Shown in pieces: positions 47,445 through 59,676 of a stretch of DNA of 64,000 nt. Both the position numbers and the translations under genes were made by a program. The stretch is from Linnemannia hyalina (taxonomy: Eukaryota > Mortierellomycota > Mortierellomycetes > Mortierellales > Mortierellaceae): positions 806,001-870,000 of the forward strand of contig JAHRHY010000010.1 of the NCBI GenBank assembly GCA_019671135.1, written 5' to 3'. Numbering within the stretch: the stretch's first letter is position 1; each line of letters starts with the position of its first letter. Below the pieces are notes generated by a model that made no database searches, had not been told where the DNA came from, and worked only from the letters and a program-made list of their open reading frames with translations.

Positions 47445-49062
47445 TTTCGGTTGTATGTATATATGTGTCGTTCGATTGTCCTTTGGTTGCTGGTTGAGGG
47501 TGGGATTTTGTTGTCTCCTGGAGAAGGTTGAAAGAGTGCTTTCTAATTGATAAAGGTCGAAGAGAGGAAGAGGAAGAGATGGTTTAGCAGCGGAATCTAG
47601 TGAAATTAAAGAGCTTGAGAAAGGTTTTTTTTCCTTCGTAGCCAAGCGGAGAGGACAGCAAGAAAGAGAGAGCAGGAAGTGGGCCGAGGTGTGGTTGCGA
47701 GTGTCGAGTAGTCGAGTCCAGGTCCTGCCAATGGCGATAACGGCAAGAAAAGGCGCCTTCTTCCTCTTCGGAGGAGTCAAGTCTTGGAAAGTACCTTGAG
47801 TGATGAGAGACCGAGGGGATGAGTGTGTACAGGTGAGGGGCAATGAGACGGAAAGTAAAAAGGGAAAAGGAAGGGGTGGGTGAATGTGAAAAAAGAAAGA
47901 GAAAGAGAAGAAAGAAGAGAAAAGGAAGAGAAGGAAGAAATAAGAAAAGGGTGAAGAGAGAGGAACGGGACCATGAAAAAAAGAAAACAAACGCCGAGAA
48001 AGAGTGAGTCGTCCTTGTTTTCGTTACACTCTTGCAGACACACACACTACATTACAGGTCCGACAAAAAAGCTCTCACCATGTCACACAACTTCACCACT
48101 TCACCTGCTTCCTTCACACTCGCTCCCTTTGTCGTATTCCCTTTCCTTTTTCCTTTTCCCTTCCTCTGTCCATCTGTTCCCTTTCCTTGTTCCTTTTCAT
48201 CTCGTTGCTTTTCTACGCCTTCATAAAACACCACTACCTCCGCGGAGGAAACATAAGAAAAAACAGCCAAAGTGGAATGAGTACATACCTCCCCCATGTA
48301 GGTCGCCATCACTTTCTTTATTTTTTATATTGCTCTCGTTACTTCCCTCTCTTACTCTCCCTTTGTCACCTTGCGTTTGTCTACTCTGCTCTCAGCACCG
48401 CCCTCTCAAACCTCCATGCATCCCGCCCCCCTCTTTTTTTTTCATGCGTCCCGTTTGAGTGGGCTGAGTGGGTTGAAAATATACTGGGATCCTTGGTTCA
48501 TTTCTTCTTCTTTGGGGCGTCCTTTGACATACAAAAGTCCAATAGCTACCCCCTGACATACCAGCGATTGAGCTATTCTTGTCTTCTTGTCATTCCTCTC
48601 CTTATCCGGGGCTACTGTGGCTGGAACGAACATCCAGTTGAACAAGCAACTTGTGCACCAAAGAGTAGAGACAATCAAGGTCATCTTTATTTTTATGAAG
48701 AAAAGCCTTGTTCTTGCCTCCCTCTCCTCATGGCTGTAATTGCCCAAAACAAGACGTTTTATAAAGAGCATGGCAACTGCATGACACACACACAAAGGTA
48801 TTTTTGGATAATGTTCAGGCACCGCTGAGCTGCCCGCGACACAGCCTCCTTCAGGTGTTCCCACCAAAAAAAAGCTATATTTGAGACATCCACCAAATAT
48901 TGCAACAAAAAGGTTGTTTCGACGGCGCCCCGCACCCCGCAGCCGCAACTTAGATCGAACAGCCTCCAATGATGCAAGGTCACATGGTCCTCTTACTCTT
49001 TCTCTCTGCAACACATCTATCGTTATTTTTTGTATTTTATTTTATCTTCATCAAGTCCTTAC
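47445..49062. other. CaM kinase upstream region and spacer
   Basis: 1.6 kb between the CaM kinase start and the stop of the methyltransferase-type gene. The first ~550 bp is CT-rich on the minus strand, as expected of a CaM kinase leader. The rest is mixed CT-rich sequence with no recognisable gene; the 274-residue open frame at 48,004 is a low-complexity translation. Confidence 0.6.
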
Positions 49063-51069
49063 TTAGTATCGATAAGGACCCTCCCAGTAAAGGACTCGGT
49101 TCATCCCCTCAAAGTTGAGCCAGGTAGTCTTGATGTCCGGATGGAGTGTCTCCAACCAAGTGACAAAGTCGGAATACGAAGTCACTGGTCGAGTCGATGG
49201 ATCTCCGTCTTCCTCATCTTGCTCCCCTGCAACGCCCTCGTTGATGCTACTACTACTGCTGCTGACAATGTCGTCCGTTTCGAGGTCCTTGGGCAGTCGG
49301 CGATGTGGGTTGTCACGACCAAAGACACAACAGGGGATGATGGCGAAGGGTTTCCCGGCCTTGAGTGCCGCCCTCACAATAGGTTCTGTGGCCTGATCTG
49401 GATGGAGTCCAATGATGATCGATGCAGTGCTGACTGTATCCTTGTGGGTTTCCAAGAACTGATTGTCCAACATGGCTTGTATCCGTGAGGGTTCTGTCGC
49501 CTGGAGGGGTTTTGTTTTCACTGTAGGGATAAAGTCGGCCAGTCCATCAAGAGGCTTGTCGGCGTCCGGCTCCTGCTCCTCGGTGGCGTCCACGGTTGTT
49601 GGAGTTGATGCTGAAGACTCGCCTTCTTCCTGTACCGCCGATGCCTCCGAGCCGCCGTTGCCATCAATTTCGTTGCTGTTCGCCTTGAACTTTTCCAGCC
49701 ACTTGCGCTGCCATTTCCGCATCCCCTTGCCTGGACGAGGCTCAACTACAGTAGACCGAATCCCTTGCCGAGTCTGCGGCTCCCACGACAGGTCTCCTCT
49801 TCCTCCTGCAATATCAAGCACTCCAGAGCCTGCGTTCAAGCACTGGTGTGTGAACGTGTCGATCAGCCACTTTGCAAAGTAGAGTGCTCGTTCCCGATGT
49901 TGGTTCTTGGTTGTTTTTTGGTGCGGGTCCGAGGCATGATGTGAGATTTGTCTCTTCGCTTGGATTCGCTATCGTAGCATGAAATAAAATGTCATTGTCG
50001 ATCAGCACTACGCTCCCAAATAAATAAAGCTCTCTGGCATCCTCTGCAGGCAGAAACAAAAAGAAGCCATACTCACCTCGTTGACCCATCGCTTGCGTTC
50101 AGCTTTGAGTTTCACCGGATCAGTCTCATGCCAAAACTCACACACCTCTTTGCTGCACTTTCCCGAGTTGAGCCAGAACTTGCAATGCGGTTGCGAATCG
50201 TCTCCTCTCTGTTGCTGCTGCGATGCTGAAGAATCTTCCGACATCTCGCTGCTCTTCCTTTTCTTCCCTGATGCCTTACCTCCTCCTCCTCCTCCTCCTC
50301 CTCCTCCTCCTCCTCCTCCTCCTCCAGCTGCATTCTGCCCAGTAGTAACCCCGTTCGAGATCTCTGCCGATCCCGGGTTAGGCTCAAATCCATCCTTGCC
50401 ACGCCAGAGTTCCAGGATATCAAAGTCAAGACAGTGCAACAAAGCCGACCATCGATTAGTCATCGACGTCGTTGATTTCTTTTTTTCGGAAATCTCAATG
50501 TCTCCAAAGACCTTGACCACGGCGCCGAGTTGTACCCTCCGCCACAGATCGTCCAGCTCTTTAAGAGAATGTGTCGGGAACCGAGCAATAACTTCCATAC
50601 GCCTCTGATACTGTGTGGTCTGTGGCTGTCCGTCTCCTGTTGGATCGTCGATAGGAGCCTCAACGTACTCCCAGTCACTCTCCGTGGTACCCTCCGCTGC
50701 AGTCGCCTCAGATCCGCCCGCAACTTCTTGCTCAGCCGTGATGTCCTCGGAAAGCCTACTCTTGTGCCGACGACGGACCAAAGAGACGTCTAAAAAGAAC
50801 AGCCGTCGGGAGAGTTTTCGCTTGTGGATAATGCGACCCTCCAAGTAATATTTCCGCTGCGGTTCAAAGCCCTTCTTGGCCTCGCCTTGCTTTGACGTGT
50901 CGGCTGTTGTTGTCGAGCTGGGTGTGGTTGGTCCTGCAGCTATAGAGCGTGCCTTGTCGGCGTCATTCAAGTCGCTGTCGCCATAGACTTTGAGGCCCTG
51001 ACAGGCAGAAGATCCCAGGCGGATCAGCCTGTCAAGAAACTGTGCATCGACTTGAACTGGATTGGACAT
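49063..51069 (-). CDS. OB-like / CCCH zinc-finger / methyltransferase-like protein
   Basis: Role unknown; the parts suggest an RNA or nucleotide-linked methyltransferase. Exons 51069-50077 and 49968-49063 give about 632 aa. Residues ~75-190 (YYLEGRIIHKRKLSRRLFFL to GAVVKVFGDIE) resemble the OB-fold of tRNA-synthetase-type anticodon-binding domains. A 16-residue glycine run encoded by GGA repeats follows, then KKRKSSE and a CCCH finger with Cys296, Cys305, Cys310 and His314. Exon 2 contains GVLDIAGGRGDLS (~380-391), a Rossmann methyltransferase motif I, and a later IIIGLHPDQATEPI and PCCVFGR block. A YFAKWLIDTF helix precedes motif I. I know similar fungal proteins only as uncharacterised. The start at 51069 was preferred to an upstream in-frame Met because of its MSNPVQVD context. 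Confidence 0.8.
50280..50325. repeat. (CTC)n trinucleotide run encoding poly-glycine
   Basis: A near-perfect CTC run (GGA-type repeat on the coding strand) giving about 16 consecutive glycines in the OB/CCCH/methyltransferase protein. It is likely to vary in length between isolates. Confidence 0.9.
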
Positions 51070-51154
51070 TGTCAAAGGAATGTGAATCGCCTTCGAAATC
51101 AAAGAAGGAGAAAAGAATAAATACACAAGTCTGAGTCACGTGCGCATAGTTTAT

Positions 51155-53840
51155 TCACTGCGAAAAGATCAGATCGCGTTCAGGCACCACATCAAGGTTC
51201 TCGGGGTCGTTGCGCCTCTGGAGCTCCATGGCATTATCGGCAGCCACAACCTGGTGGACGTGCTTCTTTTGCTGGTCGGAATCTTCAACCTCTTTGGAAG
51301 CCATCGTCTGGACCAACCCGACTTGCTCCTCGACATGCTGCTTCGCATCCGTCAGTTGTGCTAGGATCTCCTTGATCCGCCGGTTGTATATCTCGCGGTT
51401 TTGAGCGGCCTGACGTTCCATCAAGGTATTCTCCTGCTCAAGTCGGTCGGCCTCTGTTGTGTTCTGGTTTATCTCCAACATCATCGCTTGAAGCTGCTCT
51501 TCCTGGCTCTCGGTGAACGTCTGACGATTGGCTGACTCCGTCCTTGCAGACTATAAATTCAATGACAGGATATGTAAGGCGGGGTGTTAGTAAAGAAACC
51601 CGCATGTTTTCAGTACCAAGATCACAAAAATAACGAGAAAAGAATTGTACTGTACCTCTTTATCTTCTTGATGCTTTTTAGACAAAAGGCCAAATTGGTA
51701 CTCCTTGATGCGAATCTCAGCGTTCTTGTCCGCAATTTGGTCCTCCAAGTGGTCCAGGTCCTCCTTCAGAGCCATAAGCTCATTCTCCGTCTCATTGACA
51801 TTTGTCGTAAACTGATTCCTGAGGGCGCCGACAGTTCGCTCAGCCTTGTTCTTGGTTTCAATCGAGTACAAACTTCCGGTACCAGAGATGGCATTGTCCA
51901 GATCCAGTCGCAGCTCAAAGTCCTGACCCCCCGCATGCTTACCGGATCTGGGAACGATTCCAATCTTCACTGCAAGCACATTGTACTCGGTGATCAAACG
52001 CTCTGCCTCGCTCTCGCCTTCCTGGAATCGTTTGTCGAGTGTCCGCTGCTCCTCCTCGAAATCGCTGACCTTCTGCTTTAGACTGTCCTCCTTCCGCCGC
52101 AACCTGTTGCGTTCCTCGATCTTGGTCTCCAAACCGGCACGAGTTGTGGTCTGTGTCCGAACAATCTCCTGGACCTCCCGCTTTGCCCGCTCAACATCCG
52201 ACAGCTTGTGCTCCTTGTTGATAATGTTTTTCCTGGTCTCTTCATTCGCCATTCGTACTTCCTCGATCCTTGGCACTCCATGCTCAATGGCCTTCTTGAA
52301 CTGCTCCAAGTCCTTCTTCAAAGTCTTCTGTTCCCCCTCCAGTGCAATCAGCGGTGACTAAAAATGTACAATAAACAAAGCAATAAAACACGCGTTAGCT
52401 TCAATGCCTAGGAACACTCCAAACACATGAGTTGTCGGGTTTTCGCCCAATTTCTTATCGATTAGTGTGACATACCACTTCTGCCCGAGCGGCCTCCAGT
52501 TCCTGTCGACGAGTATCGTTCATCACGTCAAGACTCCGCACCTCATCCTCTGCATACTCCTTGCGACGTTGAAAACTCTTGGCCATGCTCTCCTCGATAT
52601 CCGGATCGTGCAAGTTGCCTGTCAACATCCAGACCCGGTACGTCTTTGTCAAATAGTGGTATAATGCTCGCTCTGGTGACACCTGTGTCATGTCCATTTT
52701 CGGGTCAATATCTCTGTCCCTGTTATGCGCGTTGCTCATCTGCTGTGCCTCCATCATCTCATTGTATTTGTCGATGATCTAAAATGTATCAATAATAGAG
52801 GATGGTGAGTCTAGGTTCATGTCGCCCTAGTCGTTCATGATTGATACAAAACAAAAAAAAAATGGCAAATAATCCTGTACCGTAATAACGTCCACCATCC
52901 AGCCGAGCATTGCCAGCATGTTGGGCCAAGAGTGCTGTGTTCCAACGGTATACAACGACGTCTTTGAAATGGAATCTGCCGCAGGGTATCTATATTAACA
53001 TACGGCAAAAGTGAGAAGTTTTGTCCTGAACACATTCACGTCTCCTGCACGTCTCGAGCAAAACTCTGTCACACTTTTTCTTCTGTCCACCTTTACCTCA
53101 TCGTCTTCAGCAATATAGGCACCTCTTCCTCAAACTTTTTCTGAAACTCGTATCTTGGCTCCAGTTTGAGGTATAGGAACTTGAAGATATCCTGGAAATC
53201 CTTGTTTGTCGGCTGGGTTAAGTTCTTGTTTGTGATGACATGAGGGTATCCGGTTTGCGTCAAGAAGTTCACGATGTGGAGAACCAAGTTCCTTTGAAAT
53301 CCTTTGTCCTTGACTGGCCGCGGGTCCCGAATGTTGATGTTGTTCAAGAGCGAGAACCCCATTCCTGGGCCAGGTCCGTTCATGGACTGTCTTGGCGCGA
53401 AGCTGCTGACTCGACTAGTAAAAAAGTACAAAAGGACCATATAATATATGAGTCTAGCAGTGCAAAGCAAAGTGTCTTGGTGAGTCTTCACACTGTTTCC
53501 TGGCCACTGCCACATACCGGTTTCCGGACGTAGGTGGTCCCATGACACTGCTTCCAAGAGCTCCATAGTCGTCTCCAGTCAAAGGCCCCATAGGAGAAGG
53601 TCGTTGTGACATCATGACGGACGAGTTTAGAATACTGTTGCGATGGCCTCCGTTGATGGACTGTCGAAATCCAGACGAGACACTCCAGCGACTGTTGCCA
53701 CTCCCAGCTCCTGCCGGGTTGTTGTACGAAGATGCGGATGGGGGTGGCTGCATGGCATTTGGGTAGCTTGTCATCCTTCTTGATGTGGGTATGCTTGAAC
53801 TGTTGTTGTTGTAGGGTGTCTGCGGTTCCTGGTGATTCAT
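51155..53840 (-). CDS. NDC80: Kinetochore protein Ndc80/Hec1
   Basis: Microtubule-binding subunit of the Ndc80 outer-kinetochore complex. The six exons are 53840-53518, 53414-53097, 52989-52881, 52778-52476, 52357-51656 and 51550-51155, giving about 716 aa, a normal size. The first ~110 residues are a Ser/Asn/Pro-rich basic tail, as in other Ndc80 proteins. The calponin-homology domain (~130-255) includes RNLVLHIVNFLTQTGYPH, KDFQDIFKFLYLKLEPRYEF and HSWPNMLAMLGWMVDVI. Residues ~260 to the end are coiled coil, interrupted by the less regular segment around IVPRSGKHAGGQDFEL. It sits 85 bp upstream (in transcription order) of the OB/CCCH gene and 107 bp downstream of ATG18, all on the minus strand. 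Confidence 0.95.
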
Positions 53841-53947
53841 GGTTTAAAGAAAAGCAAAGTAGATGGAGTACGCGAATTTCTTTATTTTCGTTGAACAGTA
53901 GTAAAAAATTGCGTGACTGTCTTCGCGTCTCTTCAACGCGTTCCCTT

Positions 53948-56082
53948 TCATACGGTTCCGTTGGAATCTTCCGACGACGACAACAAGCTGTCAAAAAGAT
54001 TAACAAAGGGCTTCCTCGTTAGCCTCAGGAAAACAACACTTTTATAGAAAGAACAACGGGATCAATTTTTAAGGAGCCGGCACTAACCTGAACTGCTTGA
54101 GCAAGACGCATTGACCGCCGTTCTCCAGGTCAATATTGTATTGATACAAATAGCCATCCGATGTCGCCACCATGATCTGTGGAGTCGTCCTAGGAACCGA
54201 GTTGGAAACAACGAAACTACCAAGTTAGTCATTAAGTTCTGATGTTTTGAAACAGATACTCCGAACAATAACCTTCCAAACTTACGAGCTCAATGCAATG
54301 ACACTCTGGAGGCCTGACGTTGGCAGCTTGATGTAAGCAAAGTCGCGAGATGGCTCAAAAATCTCCGTTATGGCTCCTGGAAGGTATGAGCCAACACTTC
54401 CTGCGAGATTCTTTCCGATGTTGAATGACTGCCGGCGAATAATAGAACTATTATGTAACAATAAAATATCATGAATGTTAGCGTTTGTAGAATACCTTTC
54501 GTCTCGTCAATGAGACAATGACTAGAGCATTGACATGTCCATACCTCATTCCCGAGCCCTTTTCGGCTGAACCGTCAATCGAGCCTCCATTTGATCTGTG
54601 ACCATCGCCGGGACGATTTGATCCTCCGAGTCTGAAAATATGGACAGTATCGGTGTCGCTTGACACCGAGAGCAATGTGCTGGCGAGGTTGAAGGAGAGC
54701 GAGTAGATCCTGGCTGACTGAGATCCTCGTCTGAATTGAAACAATCGCTGCGCATTGGGTATCGACCAGATGCGGATAACAGTACCCTAACGTCATTGGA
54801 ACAGCAACAGCATTCAAGTTAGATGGTCAAATCTCATATAACTTGAATCCAGCATAGCCCATTATACGTCCTAATCTCACATCACGAGAAGTACCTTGTC
54901 ACTCGCAGTTGCAAGCATCGTTCCTTCAGAGTTGATAGAAATGTTGGAGACAGAGGTCTTGTGAGCTTGGACAATGTTGACCACTTGCAATGTTAGAGCA
55001 TCAAAGATCAGTACGTCTCCTGAAGGACCATGCGAGTCATCCCGTCCGCCGGGTGAGGTGGGCGATGGTGTAGGTGATGGATAGGCGAGATAGCAGTTCT
55101 CGCTCGAAGGCGACAATGCACAGATAGCTATTGAAGAAAGTACCAGAACATTGGTCAGCATGATTTTCTCACTTCCTGGATGTTTGAAAAAAATGTATAT
55201 GGTCGCATGACCTAACAGAAAGTTATCCTGTGACATACCATGAGGATTAGGACTTGTCTCAATGGTGTGAAGGAGCTTCATATTGCTGATGTCGTAGACG
55301 TAGATCTGATCTTCGAGCACCACGATGAGTCGCTTCCGATTGAGTTTGACAGAGAGGATGGTTGTTGGAAAAGTGAGCTCGCAAATGGTTGATTGACGCT
55401 AATAATGGCATAATGCAACGTGGCATAAAAAATAAAAGATGAGATGAGATATTGTACTGAACTTGATACTTCGCGTGTGTCTACGCAACGTTCATTGGAA
55501 AAAAGAGGCTTCTTACCTTTGTGTTGATGATTTGAAGTCTTCTGGGCGAGGATGCTGGCTGGTCTCCAGCCCCGACAATCGCGACCAAAGACGTGCAGAA
55601 CAACATCTCGACGATCCCGATAGAGCTGTCCGCTGATGCAATGGTACAAATATGCCAAAGAAATATATTGTGTGAGTAGTGTGTCCTGCGGTAAAGAGTC
55701 AAACACTCACAGTTCTGCGCAATATCACGTTGCTTGTGTCCATGCTGAACATACTCTTGGAGTAGCATTTGCCGAAAGGGTCGCAGTTGTAAATGTTGAA
55801 TCCGCGTTTTGTTCCGACAGAGATGCAGCTAGTTGAATGAAGTCAAGAGTAGAAGTGGGTGTGAGTGTGAGAATGAGTGAGAATAGGAAGGATGAATGAG
55901 TGAATAGTTGGGTCTGAGTTGCCGCAGAAGGAAGGCCATTTGCAAGGGTTGATAACAAGATGTTGTTTGTTCTTGAGGTTATGTGTCTGTGTCTGTGAGG
56001 AGAGAGTGTGGAGAGGTAGGTACCTGAAGTCCTGGTTGAAGTTGATGAATAAGAGGTCCCCGCCTCGTGCGCTGAGGTTCAT
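53948..56082 (-). CDS. ATG18: Autophagy PROPPIN Atg18 (WIPI family)
   Basis: Seven-bladed beta-propeller that binds PI3P/PI(3,5)P2 and works with Atg2 in autophagosome formation and vacuole shape. Nine exons: 56082-56024, 55828-55755, 55632-55517, 55398-55239, 55127-54895, 54786-54496, 54428-54286, 54189-54088 and 53987-53948, giving about 405 aa. Diagnostic parts are [55 protein letters not shown] and the lipid-binding FRRG motif at ~232-235. The loop after the propeller blade 3 repeat carries a Pro/Ser/Thr-rich insertion. The end is [13 protein letters not shown] then [13 protein letters not shown]. The last exon codes only 13 residues and ends 107 bp before the NDC80 start. Confidence 0.95.
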
Positions 56083-56835
56083 GGCAGGCAGTAGTGTTTG
56101 TCTTGTTGTTGTTGTTGGTAAGCTGGGTGCAGGTGTTGTTGGTTGCTGGTGTGGGTGGGTGTTGTGGGTGCAGTGGTTGGGTGGAGTGGTGGCAAAGAGA
56201 AAGGAAGAGAGATAAAAGTGAAAGAGAGGAGAAGGGTGCGTGTGACCAAGGAGAGCTTCTCATGCCAGGCTCAACGCAGTCACAGGAACATTGACTGGCA
56301 CGAATTCACGAGTATCAAAGAAGGGCAAGAAACCAGCTGCACCCCTTGCTTGTCTTCCACCTCTGCCGTGACCCGCACGCATTGGGCCATCTGTTCAAAG
56401 AAAGAACGTTGCATTGAAGTTAGTGCCGGGCGAAGGAACCTTTGGCGTTTCGTTGTTACCGCTTTTCTTGTATGCAGCGAGTACTGCGTTCACTCAGCCT
56501 TCCACAGTTCCACAGTCAACAGACCTGCATGCACCAGAACTGTGCAAGAGTGACCGTGTGAAGGATTTTGTGGTCTGTTGGGGTAAAGACGAACAAGGAT
56601 CGATGGATTTGTTGCCTTTGTGGCCCTTGCTTTTTTTTATTTTTTTATTCGCCTTTTTTGTTCTTTTCCCCCTCTTTCTTCTTCCTCTTCTCCAGTTCCC
56701 TTGGTCCCCCACAGCCTTCCTCTCCTCTCTCCTCCTCCCTTCTACCCCACCTTTACTCCGACTCCACGTCCCGCCCTTCCCTCATCCCTCCCTCATCTCA
56801 TCCCACTCCACAGCTCATCTCCACTCAAACACACA
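56083..56835. promoter_or_regulatory. Bidirectional promoter between ATG18 and acyl-CoA synthetase
   Basis: 753 bp between two divergent start codons. There is a TTGTTG/GTGTTG-rich stretch near the ATG18 side and a long CT-rich tract at about 56,640-56,815 directly upstream of the acyl-CoA synthetase start. No additional gene was seen. Confidence 0.7.
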
Positions 56836-59532
56836 ATGGCCACTCAAATGTACTCCATCGAGGTTGTCGGCAGCCAGGAGATCCCCGGTGAAGGAAAACC
56901 TCGCCGCAGCATCCTCTGCCCCGACAAGCTTGTCCAGAGCTATCCATCCAGCAAGGGCAACACCGATATCACTACCCTCTACGAGAACTTTCTGGAGGGT
57001 GTCCAGCGTTCAGGTACGAGACACGAGACATGGTTCCTCCTTCCCCTTCCCCTGAGCTGAAACAACTCCCTTTTCGTCCACCCTAGGCGCAGCATTCATC
57101 TCGTGTTTTTTCTTTTCTGCATAATAGAGGGAGGCGACTTTCTCGGATACCGTCCCATTGTCGACGATGTCCCCCAGCCATACGAATGGCTTACTTACTC
57201 GCGTGTCCAGGAGAGGGTGACCCACTTTGGGGCTGGACTCACCCACCTCGGCCTGGCAACTCAGCAGAACTTTGGTATCTTTTCCATCAACCGACCTGAA
57301 TGGGTAAACTAATACTGCATAAACTGACAAATGACCGCCTTGCCCGCTCTGTGTTGTATGCTTTATTCGACAGCGGTTGTCGTAAACAATGACTGAACGA
57401 CAACCCTTGTCCTCCCTCGAATAGACGATGAGTGAGTTAGCCGGCTATATGTACAACTTTACTTCCGTCCCTCTGTACGACACCCTGGGTGTGTCTGCTA
57501 TTGAGTTTATCGTCAACCAGACAGAGATGGAGACCGTGATAGCATCTGCCGACAAGGCCTGGATCCTGCTCAACATCAAGGATACCCTGCCCACCGTCAA
57601 GAACATTATTGTGATGGGCTCGCTGGAGGAACCTCTGGTCTTAGAGGGCAAGAGATTGGACGTCAACATTGTTGCCTGGACCGAAATTGAGCGCAATGGA
57701 CTCGACAAGCCTGTGTCTGTCAACCCTCCCTCCCCTGACGATGGTAATAACCTTGTCTGATATGATACCATCGTATTCGTCACCGGCACTTCTTATTACT
57801 ATCGGTAAACTAACCTGCTCGTCCTTTTGTTCTACTTCCTCGTTAACATAGTCGCTACCATCTGCTACACCAGTGGAACAACGGGAACGCCAAAGTAAGC
57901 ATGAACGTCGTTATCTTTAGAGTTCGCTTTGGGTTGCATTTATTTTTTCTTTGGGGTCCGGTCGCATCCAACAAACAAACACAAACAAAAACAACAATGC
58001 GCTTTCGGCTCCTACACCGGCTCTCTTTTGCTAACCACCTCTATGCTATTTTCATATCCAGGGGTGCCATTTTGACCCACAAGAACTTCATTGCGGGTAT
58101 CAGCTCGTTCCACATGATGGCTAAACATCAAAAGTTTTTTATCCCCTCCGGAGATGACACTCATATCTCGTACTTGCCATTGGCGCACGTTTTTGAGCGT
58201 CTCTGCCAGGCCGTTATGATCTCGGGGTCAGCCCGCATTGGATACTATCAGGGAGACACTCTCAAGCTTTTGGATGACGTTGCAATCTTGCAGCCCACCA
58301 TCTTTGTCTCGGTCCCTCGTCTCTTTAACAGGATTTATGACAAGGTCTTGGCTGGTGTCAAGGCCAAGGGCGGACTTGCCGCCTACCTGTTCAACCGTGC
58401 CTACGCTGCCAAGAGGGACAACTTGAGACGTGGTATTCTGGAGCACGCCCTCTGGGACCGCTTGGTCTTTGGTACCATCCGCGCTCGTCTCGGAGGAAAG
58501 GTTAAGCACATTGTCTCCGGCTCGGCTCCCATTTCGCCTGATGTCATTGATTTCCTCCGCATCTGCTTCAGTGCAGACGTGTATGAGGGATATGGCCAGA
58601 CTGAGCAAGCCGCTGGATTGAGCATGAGCTACCGTGGCGACTTGACTCCAGGACAAGTCGGACCCCCACAGCTGTGTGTCGAGGTCAAGCTGAGGGACAT
58701 TCCTTCCATGAACTATACCAGCAAGGACCTGCCCTTCCCTCGCGGAGAGATTATGCTTCGCGGACACTCTGTCTTCAAGGGCTACTACAAGTCACCCAAA
58801 CAGACAGAAGAGACTTTGGACTCCGAAGGCTGGGCTAGGTAACTTGCAGCTCCTGAATGCTTATTGAATATACAACTGGACGACATTCTTCAAGGAAGCA
58901 TTCATTTCTAACCCACACTTACTCTATTCCTGTACTTAGCACTGGAGATGTTGGGCAATGGGACGAGCGTGGACGCTTGGTCGTGATTGACCGTGTCAAG
59001 AACATCTTCAAGCTTGCTCAAGGTGAATACATTGCTCCTGAGAAGATTGAGTCCGTTTTGGCCAAGCACTACTTGGTCGCTCAGTTGTTTGTCTACGGCC
59101 ACTCGCTCAAGGCAACCCTGGTTGGAATTGTTGTTCCTGACTTCGAGACCTTGCGCCTGTGGGCCAATTCCAACGGTTTGGCTGGCAAATCGGACCAAGA
59201 GCTTTGTGACTCTCCTGAGGTACAAAAGACTCTCTTGAAGGAGCTGTCGACCTTTGGACGAGAGTCTGACTTGAAGGGCTTTGAGATCTTGAAGAATATC
59301 ACTGTGGTCTCAGAGCAGTTCACGATCGAAAATGACCTCTTGGTAAGCAATCCATCAATGCAGGCATATTTTACGTTGAATGCAGGCATATTATACGTTG
59401 TTACTATTTGATCCATTGACTTACCTGTGTTTCTTGCTACAACTTTAGACCCCTACCTTCAAGTTGAAGAGACACACCGCCAAGGAAAAGTACAACGCAG
59501 AAATCGATCGCATGTACTCTGAGACCGAGTGA
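56836..59532 (+). CDS. Long-chain acyl-CoA synthetase
   Basis: Activates long-chain fatty acids to acyl-CoA using ATP (AMP-forming; EC 6.2.1.3 family). Seven exons: 56836-57013, 57128-57303, 57425-57743, 57852-57894, 58062-58838, 58940-59342 and 59449-59532, giving about 659 aa. The P-loop ICYTSGTTGTPKGAILTH is split by the 43-nt exon 4 boundary. The YLPLAHVFER, VYEGYGQTE and GEIMLRGHSVFKGYYK motifs follow. The FACS signature lies in STGDVGQWDERGRLVVIDRV and the lysine-bearing KNIFKLAQGEYIAPEKIE. The C-terminus (FKLKRHTAKEKY, then MYSETE) lacks a peroxisomal targeting tripeptide. Which FAA paralogue it is cannot be decided from sequence alone. It is divergent from ATG18 and converges on TRAX. 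Confidence 0.95.
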
Positions 59533-59676
59533 GTGCGATGAGGACCAGCAACGCGCCAACGGCTGGCTCAGCCTTACGCATCATAGTTCACCATATAGTT
59601 TTCACCATAGTTCATAGTCCACTCACAAAAAAATATATACGTATCCATTTCACAACGAGTTTTATTACAATGTGTA

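Noticed and set aside
48004..48828. 274-residue plus-strand open frame
   Set aside because: Ser/Phe/Leu-rich translation of CT-rich sequence, no motif, and no partner exon.
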